DNA from: Mercurialis annua
Lineage: Eukaryota; Streptophyta; Magnoliopsida; Malpighiales; Euphorbiaceae
DNA length: 64,000 nucleotides
Direction of reading: 5' to 3'
NCBI RefSeq assembly: GCF_937616625.2
Contig: NC_065570.1
Coordinates: 13,960,001 to 14,024,000, forward strand
The position numbers were made by a program, and so were the translations under genes. Positions 12,661-23,244 of the stretch are shown here, piece by piece; position 1 is the stretch's first letter, and each line of letters begins with the position of its first letter. The notes beneath the pieces are model-generated. The model searched no databases. It saw nothing but the letters and a program-made list of their open reading frames with translations, and was not told the DNA's origin.

Positions 12661-13519
12661 AAATAGATTATTATATCTAAGAAGGAGCAGCGGAGTGTTC
12701 CTTCTCAGATGAGAAGGAGCAGTCTGTTATTTCTTTGGCGGCTGTGTGGTTGGTTGAATTTTTCATAAAAATTATATTTTTTTTATAATTTTAGTTTTTA
12801 TAAATTATTGATAATTAATATAAATTTAAATAAAAAAATTATATTATGTAGTATGCGTGTTGAATTATTCGGATAAAATAGTTTATTGTTTAAGGCGAAG
12901 AGTAATTTAAATGATGAAATTATAAATTCATAAATTCATAAATAATGCATTTTAATTAAATAAAGAACAATTATGGATTAATTAAATATTCGTATATTTA
13001 AATGGTTAAAAATTTAATAAGATGGTTCACTTTAATTATCAATTGAAAAAAATAATAAATATTTAAATTAAAAAAATTTATAACTTAGTAATAATTACTT
13101 TATCTAAATTTTTGATATTTTAACATCTGTCTATTTTTTAAAAAAATATAGTAGTATAATTTTTTAATTTAAATAAATAAAAATATTTATTAATTAATAT
13201 TTATATTTAAATAATTAAATCTACTCATATTAACTAATTATTAATTATATATGGGAGAGTGTAGGCATTCTCTTTATTTATGAGAGTGAAATTGCAACTA
13301 TCAAAATATATAAATTATTTCTACTTTATCTAATTCAACATATAGTAAGTAATTTTTATCTTATTAGATCATCACAATATTTAGCTAATATTGCGCTGGA
13401 TCGGTCCAACGCCGGACACTAGAGTGACCCAAAATCAAGTTGTTCCCCACAAGTATCCTTAAGACATATCTAGCATTAGCATCCAACAAAAATGGAACAA
13501 TTCCATGACCGGCACATAA
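12661..13519. other. AT-rich intergenic next to the tandem array
   Basis: At 12675-12720 a small palindromic insertion (AGAAGGAGCAG ... CCTTCTCAGATGAGAAGG) interrupts the array spacer. The spacer phrase GTGTTGAATTATTCGGAT resumes at about 12859. The rest is AT-rich with no gene recognised. Confidence 0.4.
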
Positions 13520-13527
13520 CCATTTTC

Positions 13528-14415
13528 CAATGTTATCAAAATCAAACCGAATCGGCTGGTCCGACCGAGTTAATCGGGAATCGGACCCCTATCCGATCCG
13601 ATTATATACAAAAGTTAACTTTTCTAAAAAATCGGACATAACCGAATTGAACCGGAAAAATTCGGTTTTTGATCGAAACCAGCCAGATCCGGTTTTCAAA
13701 AAATTACACTAAAAGTAACTTATTTTTGTCCAAAAAAATATTTATATGGTCCCTTTATACACATGTCTAGATCTCATGTATTTATTTTTTCTCTCCCTTA
13801 CACACATTTTACTTTTTACTCACACTTTACTTTTTCCTCTCTCATACATATATATTTTTCTCGAATAATTATACAACGCAACGGTTGCGCCACGTCATTC
13901 ATGCAACAAATCAATGAGGCGTCAGTCTTTTGCAAATGTTTAATGATAAAAAAATAAGCAATAAATAAAGATTTCCCATCGCAAATAAATATTGGCTTAT
14001 TGTAAAAATGACGTGGCACATCCGTTGTTTGAGATAAACACTCATTTTTCTCTCTTCCACACTTTTTTCTTTCTAATAGTAACTCATATTTTCTCTTTCA
14101 TATATCACACTTTTTTTCTCTAGCACAAATTAATTATGCTACATATTTTTATTTATTATTCTTTATTATTATATTTCACACAATAAATTTATTAAAATTA
14201 ATTTTTATTCCTCATATATTATAATTATTCTATATACTCTTAAACATTAATTATTTATAATCATATTTTTTTATAATACTATATAATTATAATTTTAAAA
14301 AATTACATTTATTAAAATTAAAAAATCCGGTTGAACCAGTTGAACCATGAACCTCCTACGAAGCCGGTTTCCGTTCTGGTCCGGTTTTAAAAACATTGCC
14401 ATTTTAAAAACATTG
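13528..14415. mobile_element. hAT-like non-autonomous element, 888 bp
   Basis: Left end CAATGTTATCAAAATC and right end AAAAACATTG are inverse-related, flanked by a perfect 8-bp duplication CCATTTTC (13520-13527, 14416-14423). CCGGTTCAACC-type words occur near both ends, as in the element at 473-785. The right terminus is duplicated: CCATTTTAAAAACATTG occurs as an extra 17-bp unit. The interior is CT- and AT-rich without domains. Confidence 0.8.
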
Positions 14416-14423
14416 CCATTTTC

Positions 14424-14987
14424 AGCTTTAACTGGTTAGTTTTAGCTTTCATTTCTTTTACTTTTCCTAAAACAATTAGCTAAACTATCGATTTCCATCC
14501 CATGAGTAATCAATAAAAAATTTAACTTTTTAATTAATTAATTCTCAAACTTACCAATTTATATCAATCAGACCAAATACATTAATTTTAAAAACAATGG
14601 TAGAGGCTTAATTGATTAAAAATCTGAGTTAGATGGTACAAACTAACAACTTTAAGGGGGCTAATTAACCAAAAAAAAATTAATTTTAATATCAATTGGC
14701 CAATGCCCACAAGTTAGGGGGCATATTGATATGAAAGTCAACTGATTAATCACCAAAGTAGTTGAGAAACAGAAGAATACAATTGAATGATTTAAACTAG
14801 AATTGAGTTTCATTTACCACAACTACAAACTGAACATTTTCTAATCTTCCCTTTGATTGTTCATAAAAACTAGCAGACATTAAATGGGACAACAAACACA
14901 AAGACAAGAAGATACCTTAAACATCAAAATCATATTTAAAGTGGGAAAAAGAATTGATTTAGTAGTAACATTGATGCCATGTTGAAC
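14424..14987. other. 3' flank of the RhoGDI gene
   Basis: Downstream of the minus-strand RhoGDI gene; AT-rich and presumably containing its 3'UTR. No separate gene was seen. Confidence 0.45.
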
Positions 14988-16641
14988 TTAAGTTGGCTGC
15001 CACTCTTTCCGGATATCAAATGTGTAGTTAATCTCCAAGTAGCACTTGTTATCATCATCGACGAACTGAAAACCAACAAACAACGACGTTAAACTCATGC
15101 AAAATTGAGCGGACGGGGCAACGAGGTAGGGTCAATCAATGATATGTGACACCCATTTTAGAGCTGGCGTATTAATTTGGCAACAGAGTCGATTTTAACA
15201 TGACAAAGTTTTGGAAACGCTGAAACATGAGACTCGATAAGTTTTTGTGCAACATACGGAATGGTGAAGTACCCTTTATATTGGCATGATTTGATAAGGT
15301 CGAAAAATGTACATATACCTTACTTCTGGCGGAGTAGGAGCCTCTAGCAAAAACGCCAGACGGGGTAGTTTCCTCGGGCAGTTGATGAGTATAAGGCTCT
15401 GGCTGAGGACTGAAAGTTCCGAGCATCTCCTTGGTGCTATCTACTGCTTTGCAAAATGGGAGGATGTTAAAATGTTGTTTTGCAGGATGAGAATATTGAA
15501 GACAAAGAAAAGAAGATTACCTTTGAGACCAGTTTTCCAAACTGTATTAGTGTACTTGAGGCCTGATACAATGTTATTCCCAACCTCAAAGCTGAACTGC
15601 AGGCTGTAGCGGCTGCCTTCCTTCAAGGTGAACCATGTCCCTTTCGGATTTCCATTCTCCGGAATTGACAGAACAATATCCGCTCTCCCCGGGGATTTTA
15701 TTGCAAGACTCCTCATCTTTACTTCTGCATCCAGAGTTTCTACATAACCCCAAAACAAACTCATCACCTATAATTTAACTAAGATATTTATTCTACTTTG
15801 ATGATTCTATGAAATCAAAAGTCGAACCAAAAATAAAGTTAACCGTTGTATTACAATACAGATACCATAATTAGTAAGCTATGTTGCGCCTAAACTTTTC
15901 AAATACCACGTTTCAGCATTTCGTTTCGGGACATTCTAATCAAACTCCAGAATTTGTATTTACAATCTTTTCTTAAATAGTACAACTATTTCGTTACTGT
16001 TTCCGATTTCAAAAAGTCCCGTTTCAACGGTTTGATTTCTATATAACATAGTTTCAAACACAAAAAACACCAGTCTTTTTTTCCGATTTCAAAGTCTCTC
16101 TCCTCAAAGTTTTCGCACAATAAGTGGCACACCAGAGACTTAGGCTTTGGGAGGAGGACAAAAGAGTCGGGGTCCGAAAATGGCATTTCGAAAAAAAATC
16201 CATCTCGGAATAAGAAAAGCTCGATCGTAAAACCGTCATATGCAAATTAGAAAAGAATATGAAAAGAAATGTAAACCAATATTATTACCTCCAACAGAAT
16301 TAAGATCCACACTGCCGAGAAGCTGTTCCTTCCATCTCCTCAAGCTCTCATCGTCCTACAACCACATAACGGACGATAAACAGAAGAAAAAAAACAAACC
16401 AAAATTAGAGAAATTTACAGACAGAAGAACCAACCTTATCTTTTTCAAGCTGTTCTTTAAGAGTATACTGAGGACCCAACTCAATCTTCCTCTCATCATC
16501 CTCCTCTTCTTCCTGATCAGTGCCATAAATAGAGCTCTCACTCATTTGTCTACTCATCCCACATTCATCCTCACCTGATTTCGCTCTTGTTTTCGTCTCG
16601 AAAACTAATTCCTCTGCGCTCTTCTTCTCGTCTAAACCCAT
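14988..16641 (-). CDS. Rho GDP-dissociation inhibitor (RhoGDI), 231 aa, five exons
   Basis: Minus-strand exons are 16641-16435, 16355-16289, 15739-15521, 15443-15319 and 15065-14988. All junctions are GT-AG and the sum is 232 codons including stop. The product would bind the prenylated C-terminus of ROP GTPases, extract them from membranes and hold them GDP-bound in the cytosol. The N-terminal 60 residues are acidic (a run EEEEDDE near residue 45). The fold begins around LKEQLEKDKDDESLRRWKEQ and includes SLAIKSPGRADIVL, the conserved core GTWFTLKEGSRYSLQFSF, and the C-terminal FDIRKEW typical of the family. Length matches plant RhoGDIs (about 220-240 aa). The start is the first ATG (16639-16641). 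Isoform is not assigned; in Arabidopsis the family includes SCN1. Regulation is unknown, but see the duplicated promoter segment. Confidence 0.95.
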
Positions 16642-16784
16642 GCTCACCGGCTATGCTACAGACACCATCAAAACTAATAACCCTAACACAAACAAAACAC
16701 GTAAAACATTACCATTTTCATGCAGAGAAAAAGCCCAGAAAACCCCGCAGGAAGAAGAAGAAAAAAGATGAAGAGTTTTGGTTT

Positions 16785-16800
16785 AGAGAGAGAGAGAGAA
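16785..16800. repeat. GA/CT dinucleotide run in the RhoGDI 5'UTR
   Basis: A (GA)n run on the plus strand, hence CT-rich on the gene's sense strand, about 150 bases upstream of the RhoGDI ATG. CT-rich leaders are common in plant housekeeping genes. Confidence 0.6.
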
Positions 16801-16966
16801 AAGGAAATGGTCATGTGGTGATCCGAATTATATGTAATGGTGTGATATGATAAGAGATCGTGAAGGCCACTACCGCTACTACTAAAGGCCACGATTTTAA
16901 ATTCAACTGATCTGTACAAACAGAATACAACACAGACACGAGATTGTAAGAAAATAGTATAACACA

Positions 16967-17703
16967 ATTTGACTTCTTCTTCGAAACCTCTTCCATTTTT
17001 CTATCTATACTACTTATATACTACTTATATACCTTTACGATCCTAACTATCTATACTTCAAATAGTATAAACTTTGAGTTCACATAAGTACTTCTCTTTT
17101 TTAATTATTCATTCTTTTTAACTAAGCATTAATAAAGATTAATTTTATGTATTGATCTTCTAATTAAATTGTTAGTTTTGTTGATTAAATTATTTAAATT
17201 GTCTTACTATTATATTTTATTTTACCTATTTACTTTTTAATTTAGTTAACTAACAATCAATTTGTTTATTACAATGAATCTTTATGTTTTTTTAAATATT
17301 CAATACAACCCTTTTTCGACATGAAAAGTTTCACATAACCTTCTCTGTTGCAATTTTAAATAATTGGCTATAAATTTTTTGTCGAAATAGAATGTCCTAT
17401 TTAATATTTAAAAATGTAGCATAGTAAAAAAATAAAAGGATAAACTATTAAAAAAAACGTCTAATTTGACTCCTTCTTCTCAACCTCTTCCATTGTTCTA
17501 TCTACTACTTATATACTGTTTATATACCTTTCCAGTCCTAACTATCTATACTTCAAATAGTATAAACCTTGAGTTCACATATGTACTTTTCTTTTTCAAT
17601 TATTCATTCTTTTCAACTAAGAATTAATAAAGATTAATTTTATGTATTGATCTTCTAGTTAAATTGTTAGTTTTATTGATTAAATTATTTAAATTGTCTC
17701 TTA
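16967..17703. repeat. Direct repeat covering the RhoGDI core promoter and leader start
   Basis: About 240 bp (16967-17208) recur at roughly 17462-17703 with some 85-90% identity by eye. Shared phrases run from the CTTCTTC-AACCTCTTCCAT block through CTTATATACT and CTATCTATACTTCAAATAGT to GTATTGATCTTCTA. Both copies keep TATA-like words (second at 17508-17515). About 250 bp of unrelated AT-rich DNA lies between the copies. Confidence 0.8.
17013..17031 (-). promoter_or_regulatory. Putative RhoGDI TATA boxes
   Basis: Two TATATAAG words on the minus strand (17013-17020 and 17024-17031) lie about 370-390 bp upstream of the ATG. This would give a leader of roughly 340 nt. Position and orientation fit, but no transcript evidence is available. 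Confidence 0.5.
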
Positions 17704-19616
17704 TTTATAAATAAATAAATCTATGAATAAGAGAAAAATAAAATTATTATATAAAAAATAGAACAATTTTATATAAAAAAAAAATTATATATCTACAATA
17801 AATGATCCTTTTTTCTTCTAAAGTGTTATTTAGGATTTCACAAATCTTAGGACATAAATAATCCTTTTCCCTTCGCCACGTAGGATCACACTAACGGAGT
17901 CTTTAAAGCAATGAGACGACGTCAAACTGAGGGGCCTGACTGCTCATTTTTTCAAATGTTAGGAGTATAGGTGGACCTTTTTGAAAATTAATGCCTCACC
18001 TGATCCTGATCCGAAATTCTAAGGGCATGAATACCTTTTTCCCTTAAATAAAAATCCAACTATTTATAGGGAAAAACTTCTTAAAATAGGAAAACCCATT
18101 TTAATGAAATTCAAACTCTTAATGAAATAATAAATGACAACAAAAATTTAATTTACTTGGCTAAATAGGCGGAACACCCAAATAGGTCAATTTCAACTCA
18201 TGGTCTTATCTAGCAATATTTTTGGCTGGTGTAAAACAACTACCGATACATTATATATACATCTTTGATACATCTCTGAAATATTTTCAAGATGTACCTG
18301 ACATGTTATTGAGATGTAATTGAACTATTTTTAAAATCTGATTTCCTTATATTAAACAAAAAAATTGTGAATGTTTACAATTTTGATATAGACTCATATA
18401 TGTATAAGATTAACTTCAACTGTTAATAAATTTAATGAATGAATTATATTGTTATTGGTTCAATTTTTTATCGTAGTTAGATGCATCATCGATACATTAT
18501 ACATACACTACCGATACATCGTTAATACATCGTTATACACTATGATACATGTTCTCTATCACACGATTGCCCTCTATTCGCTTCGATCATTTCCAAAAAG
18601 AATGAATCTTTATACTTTGACACCATTTGACTCCATTCTCTTTGTCCAGACATCTCCCTTCTGTTGTATAACATAACATCTAGCTGCATAAAGTGCATAC
18701 GCAACTTCAATTACAAACATAAAGTTAACCACTTACTCCAATCTCCTTCCAATGCTAATCATCTCCATTTTTCAGTTTTAGCCAGACTAATCAATTAGAC
18801 TAACCACACCCAAGACATTGATAAATAGTAAAAAAAATTATGACCTTGTTAAGATCGTGCCTAAGTGCAGCTTTCCGATACACCTTCTTTATGAACTTGA
18901 AGATTTTATCCCTTGAAACTTTTTGTTAGAATTCCACATAGAAAATGGAATGCTTTTCTATTCATTCTACGATGGGCTAAATGGAACAGGCGGCAACGGC
19001 AGCAACATAAGAAGTGGTTAGACCTCAACAGCAGTGGACAAGGCAATGGTAGAACCATAGCAAGAAGCTTAGTGGTTCGATGTTATTAGAAGTGAAAAAG
19101 GAGGCGACGACAACCTCGGCAGCTAGTCGATAATAGTGGTGGTTCAATGGCAAAGGTGGCTCAACAGCAGAAGCGATGGCTCGACGAAATATGGCGCAGT
19201 GACGTGGAACATATCGGTTGTTCGTGGTTATTACTTGCAGGGAGAGAACATGTTTATATTGTTGTGTTTGGTAGGGAGTTGTTTTGTATGCTACATGTCT
19301 CTAACTAATAGAATGGATATAATATTTTTCATGAATGTAAACAATTTACCTTGTATGTATTTGAGTAAAGTTTTGATTTATTTAAGATATTTTTGTGCTT
19401 TTCTCCAAGATGTAATTTATAATATCCATTATAAAAAGGGCTCAAATAATATCATGCTAGATTCATTTGTTAATCTTCAACCATCATCCCTTTTAAATGA
19501 TACCCAATAAATGCATCAGAATCTGATTTTCTTGATTATCTATCTAATAATTTAGTGCACAACTCCTTTTCATGAACAATTCAAGAACCGTGAGAATTGA
19601 ATCATACACTACTCTA
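17704..19616. other. Intergenic, no gene recognised
   Basis: Includes an imperfect direct repeat of about 40 bp (17835-17875 and 18010-18050, CCTTTTTCCCTT ends) and reiterated 'GATACAT' words around 18240-18550. The 124-codon frame at 19136-19510 has no recognisable domain and no splice-compatible partners, so it is not called a gene. Confidence 0.4.
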
Positions 19617-19624
19617 GCCATAAT

Positions 19625-19744
19625 CAGTGGCGGAACCACGTTCGGCTATTTAAAAAAAATATTCCAAAAATCTATTTTTTTTTTATTTTTTTCCGGCAAA
19701 GAGGGTCGGCCGACCCTCCTCGACCCTCCCTAGTTCCGCCCCTG
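19625..19744. mobile_element. hAT-like MITE, 120 bp
   Basis: Ends CAGTGGCGGAAC and GTTCCGCCCCTG are inverse copies. The perfect 8-bp target duplication is GCCATAAT (19617-19624, 19745-19752). Related to the element at 21971-22181. Confidence 0.9.
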
Positions 19745-19846
19745 GCCATAATTATACAACTCTGCCAAGAACAAACTATAATGTATAGCCTTATTGCTGC
19801 ATGCTGCATGCTGCATTTAAAGAAATGACTAATATAGTTATTTCTA

Positions 19847-20136
19847 GGGTTAATTGCAAATTAATACACAAACTTTACCCCAATTTGCAATTACAACACA
19901 AACTTTAAAACTTGGCAAATTGGTACACCGATTTTCATTTTTTGGCGAATTGATACACCGAACTTGAAAAACACTAACGTGGACGTTGTCATATACAGCC
20001 ACGTGTTGTTGTATGATTGGTCGGTGTACTAATTTGCCAAAAAAATGAAAGTTGGTGTATTAAATTGCCAAGTTTCAAAGTTCGTGTTGTAATTGCAAAT
20101 TAGGGTAAAGTTCGTGTATTAATTTGCAATTAACCC
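19847..20136. mobile_element. MITE with 9-bp target duplication, 290 bp
   Basis: Inverted ends GGGTTAATTGCAAATTAATA and its complement flank a fold-back body. The perfect 9-bp duplication TTATTTCTA (19838-19846, 20137-20145) indicates a Mutator-type element. The element at 36822-37126 has similar ends. Confidence 0.9.
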
Positions 20137-20289
20137 TTATTTCTATAGACAGTAACTTTTATTTAGCATATAATACCGACAAAAGCAACATTTTTTCTAG
20201 TCATTTTTATGTTTAATAACCATTTGAATTGATAGATTTCGGAAGATCAAAATCCGTTAAATTAACATAATTTATAGATTAAAACAAAA

Positions 20290-20570
20290 TGTAATGCTTG
20301 GTATGTTAAAAAGTGATAAGAATCCATGAACTTTAAAGATTCGTGATTAAAACCCATGAAAAGTTAAAATCGCTACGAATAATTTTTTTGAACATGATTA
20401 ATTGTTGTGATATTTTAAAATTTCAAAAAATACCCCTACAAATCCATTGATTTTACCAAACGATGAAATCATTAAATTCATAAATTTCACATTCTATGAA
20501 ATAAAAAAATTCGTGAATTTTTGCCAAATCCATGGAGTTTAAAAACTCTCAGTCCAAACAATGCCTACCC
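20290..20570. mobile_element. Possible degenerate TIR element
   Basis: The phrase near 20295 (AATGCTTGGTATG ... GAATCCATGAAC) resembles the inverse of 20500-20566 (AAATCCATGGAGTTT ... CCAAACAATGCC). Ends and target duplication are not resolvable. Confidence 0.35.
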
Positions 20571-21121
20571 CTCTTAAAATTGCCAAGTCACTGAAATCAG
20601 ATCATAATTTCGAGACAAAGAGCAGAAACTCGCTATTAATCAAATAAAATCAATAAACTTTAAAAGTTTCATTGATAATGATGACGCAGACAATTTATTC
20701 AATTTTATATTAATTAAACTAAATCGAAAAAAAATGAAAAAATTCAACTGATTTACTTTGTTTAAAAACATTATAAAATTAATTTGTTTCTATTTAATTT
20801 GAATAAACCGATATCCGGTCTGACAAGTTCATCATTACTTAAAATTTTGCACTGCAATTTCATCTCTAGCAAGCATTTACCAAGTTTCAAACTGCAACCT
20901 GAAAATTTTAATCTCAACCTCAAACCCTCCTTACAATCTGCATGAAACAAACATAATTCATCTTAAATAAATGATCTCTTCTTAAGGCTGTTCTAACAGG
21001 CTTCAATCCATTTTTTTCACTATATGTGTATTCAAAACCTTGGTGTGTAATAAATATTGCTACACTAACAACAAAAGGAAGGATGAAGCAATGACCTGAC
21101 TTTCAAACCCGAGACGGCCAA

Positions 21122-22389
21122 TCAATCGCTTCCCCATTTTCTCTGAACTCTCTCTTTAGCAGATGCCTGAACAAGCACCGGCTTGTTCGACATATCATCA
21201 AAATTAGCAGAAGATTCTGGAGATGTCTTTTTCAAGAGTGTTGACGTTATCAAAGAAAATCCATTTCTTGTTCCTCGCAAAGCTTTCAGTGCGGTATTCA
21301 CGATGACTGCAAGCATCACTTCGCCTTTTGCAACCACAAGATACTGTAATGCAATAATATTAATAGGGGGGGGATTCTAAATCTAGAACAAGTGGTTAAC
21401 ATAGCAAGAGTACTAGGACGGGCAAGCCTTAGCATTACGTACTTGAGAATTGAAACACGAAACGACTTACCATAGCAAGAATAGCTAGGACGGTGAGGCC
21501 TGTTTGTTGTGCTTCAGACCAGAAATTGTCACCATTGGACCACCCAAATCGGCCACCCCATCCGAACCAACCCCCTCCACCAGAATTTGCTCCTCCGCCC
21601 GCTTCCTCTCGTTTCTTAATTTCCTTGTTCCACTTCTCAAATTCATTTTTCTTTCCGCCTAGTGCACTTTCTAACGATTTCCTAGCTTGTTCCTGCAACA
21701 CAGGTGGTACAGATTGTTCATCAAGTCTAGTGGAACATAATATATACCCAAGATAGCAGAACTAGGCAGAAAAGAAGAGCTGCAAAAAAGCAAAGCACAA
21801 AAATACTTAAGCACATGAGGACTTCACAACAAAGAAATTTAATTATCATGCATTCATTGACAAATAGAACCACTAAAAAATTTCAACTTTTAATTAATTG
21901 CTCTTAAAAAAAGAGGGGAACTCCAATTCATCAACTATATCTATGTGCAATTCGAAGGTAAACCTACGCACAGTGGCGAACTTAACAAATTTTTATAAGA
22001 TGGGCAAAATTATACCGAAAATTCATAAAATAAAAAAACTAAAAAATTTAACGTGGGCAGTGGTATAAATTCTAAGGCCGAAAAACTATACTACTAACAT
22101 ATATATTCATATCTTTTTCAAAGATTCTAAATAATAAGTTAGTCAACTGTTCACCATACGCTCTTCCTAGCTCCGCTCCTGCCTATGCAAACCAATCGAT
22201 TTTTTGAACAGAGAATAAGAGAGGTACCTCTCTGCGACTGCTGTTGTTGCCTGAAAAAATGCAAGTAAATTTGGGGTGGCACTTCAATTGCTGCTGTAAA
22301 CATACCCAACTTTGTTTGCCGTTTTCTGTGCTGTAAAAGTGGGATCTACTCAAACAACTGATAGGGTTTATATTAAGAACCTGCGCCAT
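21122..22389 (-). CDS. Unnamed conserved-looking plastid membrane protein, 201 aa, three exons
   Basis: Exons on the minus strand are 22389-22228, 21692-21471 and 21343-21122. All introns are GT-AG in phase 0, totalling 202 codons with stop. I do not recognise the family by name. The N-terminus (about 40 residues, basic and Ser-rich, no acidic residue before E22) looks like a chloroplast transit peptide. A charged helical stretch (EQARKSLESALGGKKNEFEK) follows, then a Gly/Trp-rich segment (GGGGWFGWGGRFGW, about 92-105). Next come one or two hydrophobic segments (TGLTVLAILAMYLVVA about 118-133; VMLAVIVNTALKAL about 138-151), and a hydrophilic tail ending AKERVQRKWGSD. A thylakoid or envelope protein is a reasonable inference, not proven. 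Intron 1 carries a hAT MITE and the promoter carries a 9-bp-duplication MITE. Confidence 0.85.
21971..22181. mobile_element. hAT-like MITE in intron 1 of the plastid-protein gene
   Basis: Ends CAGTGGCGAACTTA and its inverse TAGCTCCGCTCCTG; flanks CCTACGCA and CCTATGCA agree at 7 of 8. It lies wholly within the intron 21693-22227. Same family as 19625-19744. Confidence 0.8.
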
Positions 22390-22504
22390 GGTTTATCCCA
22401 TCTTCCCTTCACTTTCACTTCCTTTTAATTACCCAACCACACCCACTTTCAAACCCAACCCAACCCAAATCTCTTTGGCTCAGTTCGAGGAAATCCTTTT
22501 TCTT

Positions 22505-22771
22505 TGGCAAAAGGCACAAAAAATACCTCGTAGTTTTCATAAAAATACAAATCAACTCTTTTATTTTTTTTAAGTACAATTAAGTTTTTTTTATTTTCAA
22601 ATAGAACAAATAACTCCTTTCGTCCAACACCATTAGAAACACTCATTTGTTCGATTTTAAAACAATGAGCGTTTAATTGTAAAAGTACGAAGGTTTAATT
22701 GTGCTTAAAAAAAAGTAAAAGAGCTGATATGTGCTTTTGAGAAAAATTGAGGGTTTTTTTGTACTTTTTAC
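22505..22771. mobile_element. MITE with 9-bp duplication, upstream of the plastid-protein gene
   Basis: The left end carries GGCAAAAGGCACAAAAAATA, mirrored by the right end GGGTTTTTTTGTACTTTTTA. The perfect 9-bp duplication is CTTTTTCTT (22496-22504, 22772-22780). Its near end is about 116 bp from the gene's ATG, so it is part of the promoter or leader. A related copy is at 48148-48514. Confidence 0.9.
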
Positions 22772-22780
22772 CTTTTTCTT

Positions 22781-23189
22781 CTTATTTAAACATAATTTAA
22801 AAAATTTAAATATATATATATTCGAGAAAATAGAGATTTTCACCTTTTTTATTTACGACTAGAAATACAACAAATATTTGAAAAATATATTATAGGAAAG
22901 TTTGACTTTCTAACAGTACTACCGATGTAAATTTATTTACAAAATAATTTATTAAAAAACGCTTTTTAATACAAAAATTGATTTATCGATATAAAAATAT
23001 AATTTTTTGATATAAAAATATGAAATTTCTAATTTTGTATATATGTAGTATACATTTAGTATATACTCTAATTAATATATTATTTTAAAAAGTGATTCAT
23101 ATAAAAATATAAATTTAATTTTTTAATTCATAGATTTGAAATGCAATCAGTAAATAATTTATTTATAATATTGATTCAAAAAGCGATTA

Positions 23190-23244
<55 letters not shown>

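Noticed and set aside
16240..16850. Plus-strand frames at 16240-16578 and 16587-16850
   Set aside because: Antisense to RhoGDI exons 1-2 and its leader; the minus-strand model is complete and conserved.
19136..19510. 124-codon plus-strand open frame
   Set aside because: Translation has no recognisable domain, the region is repetitive in style at its start, and no splice partners or promoter support it.
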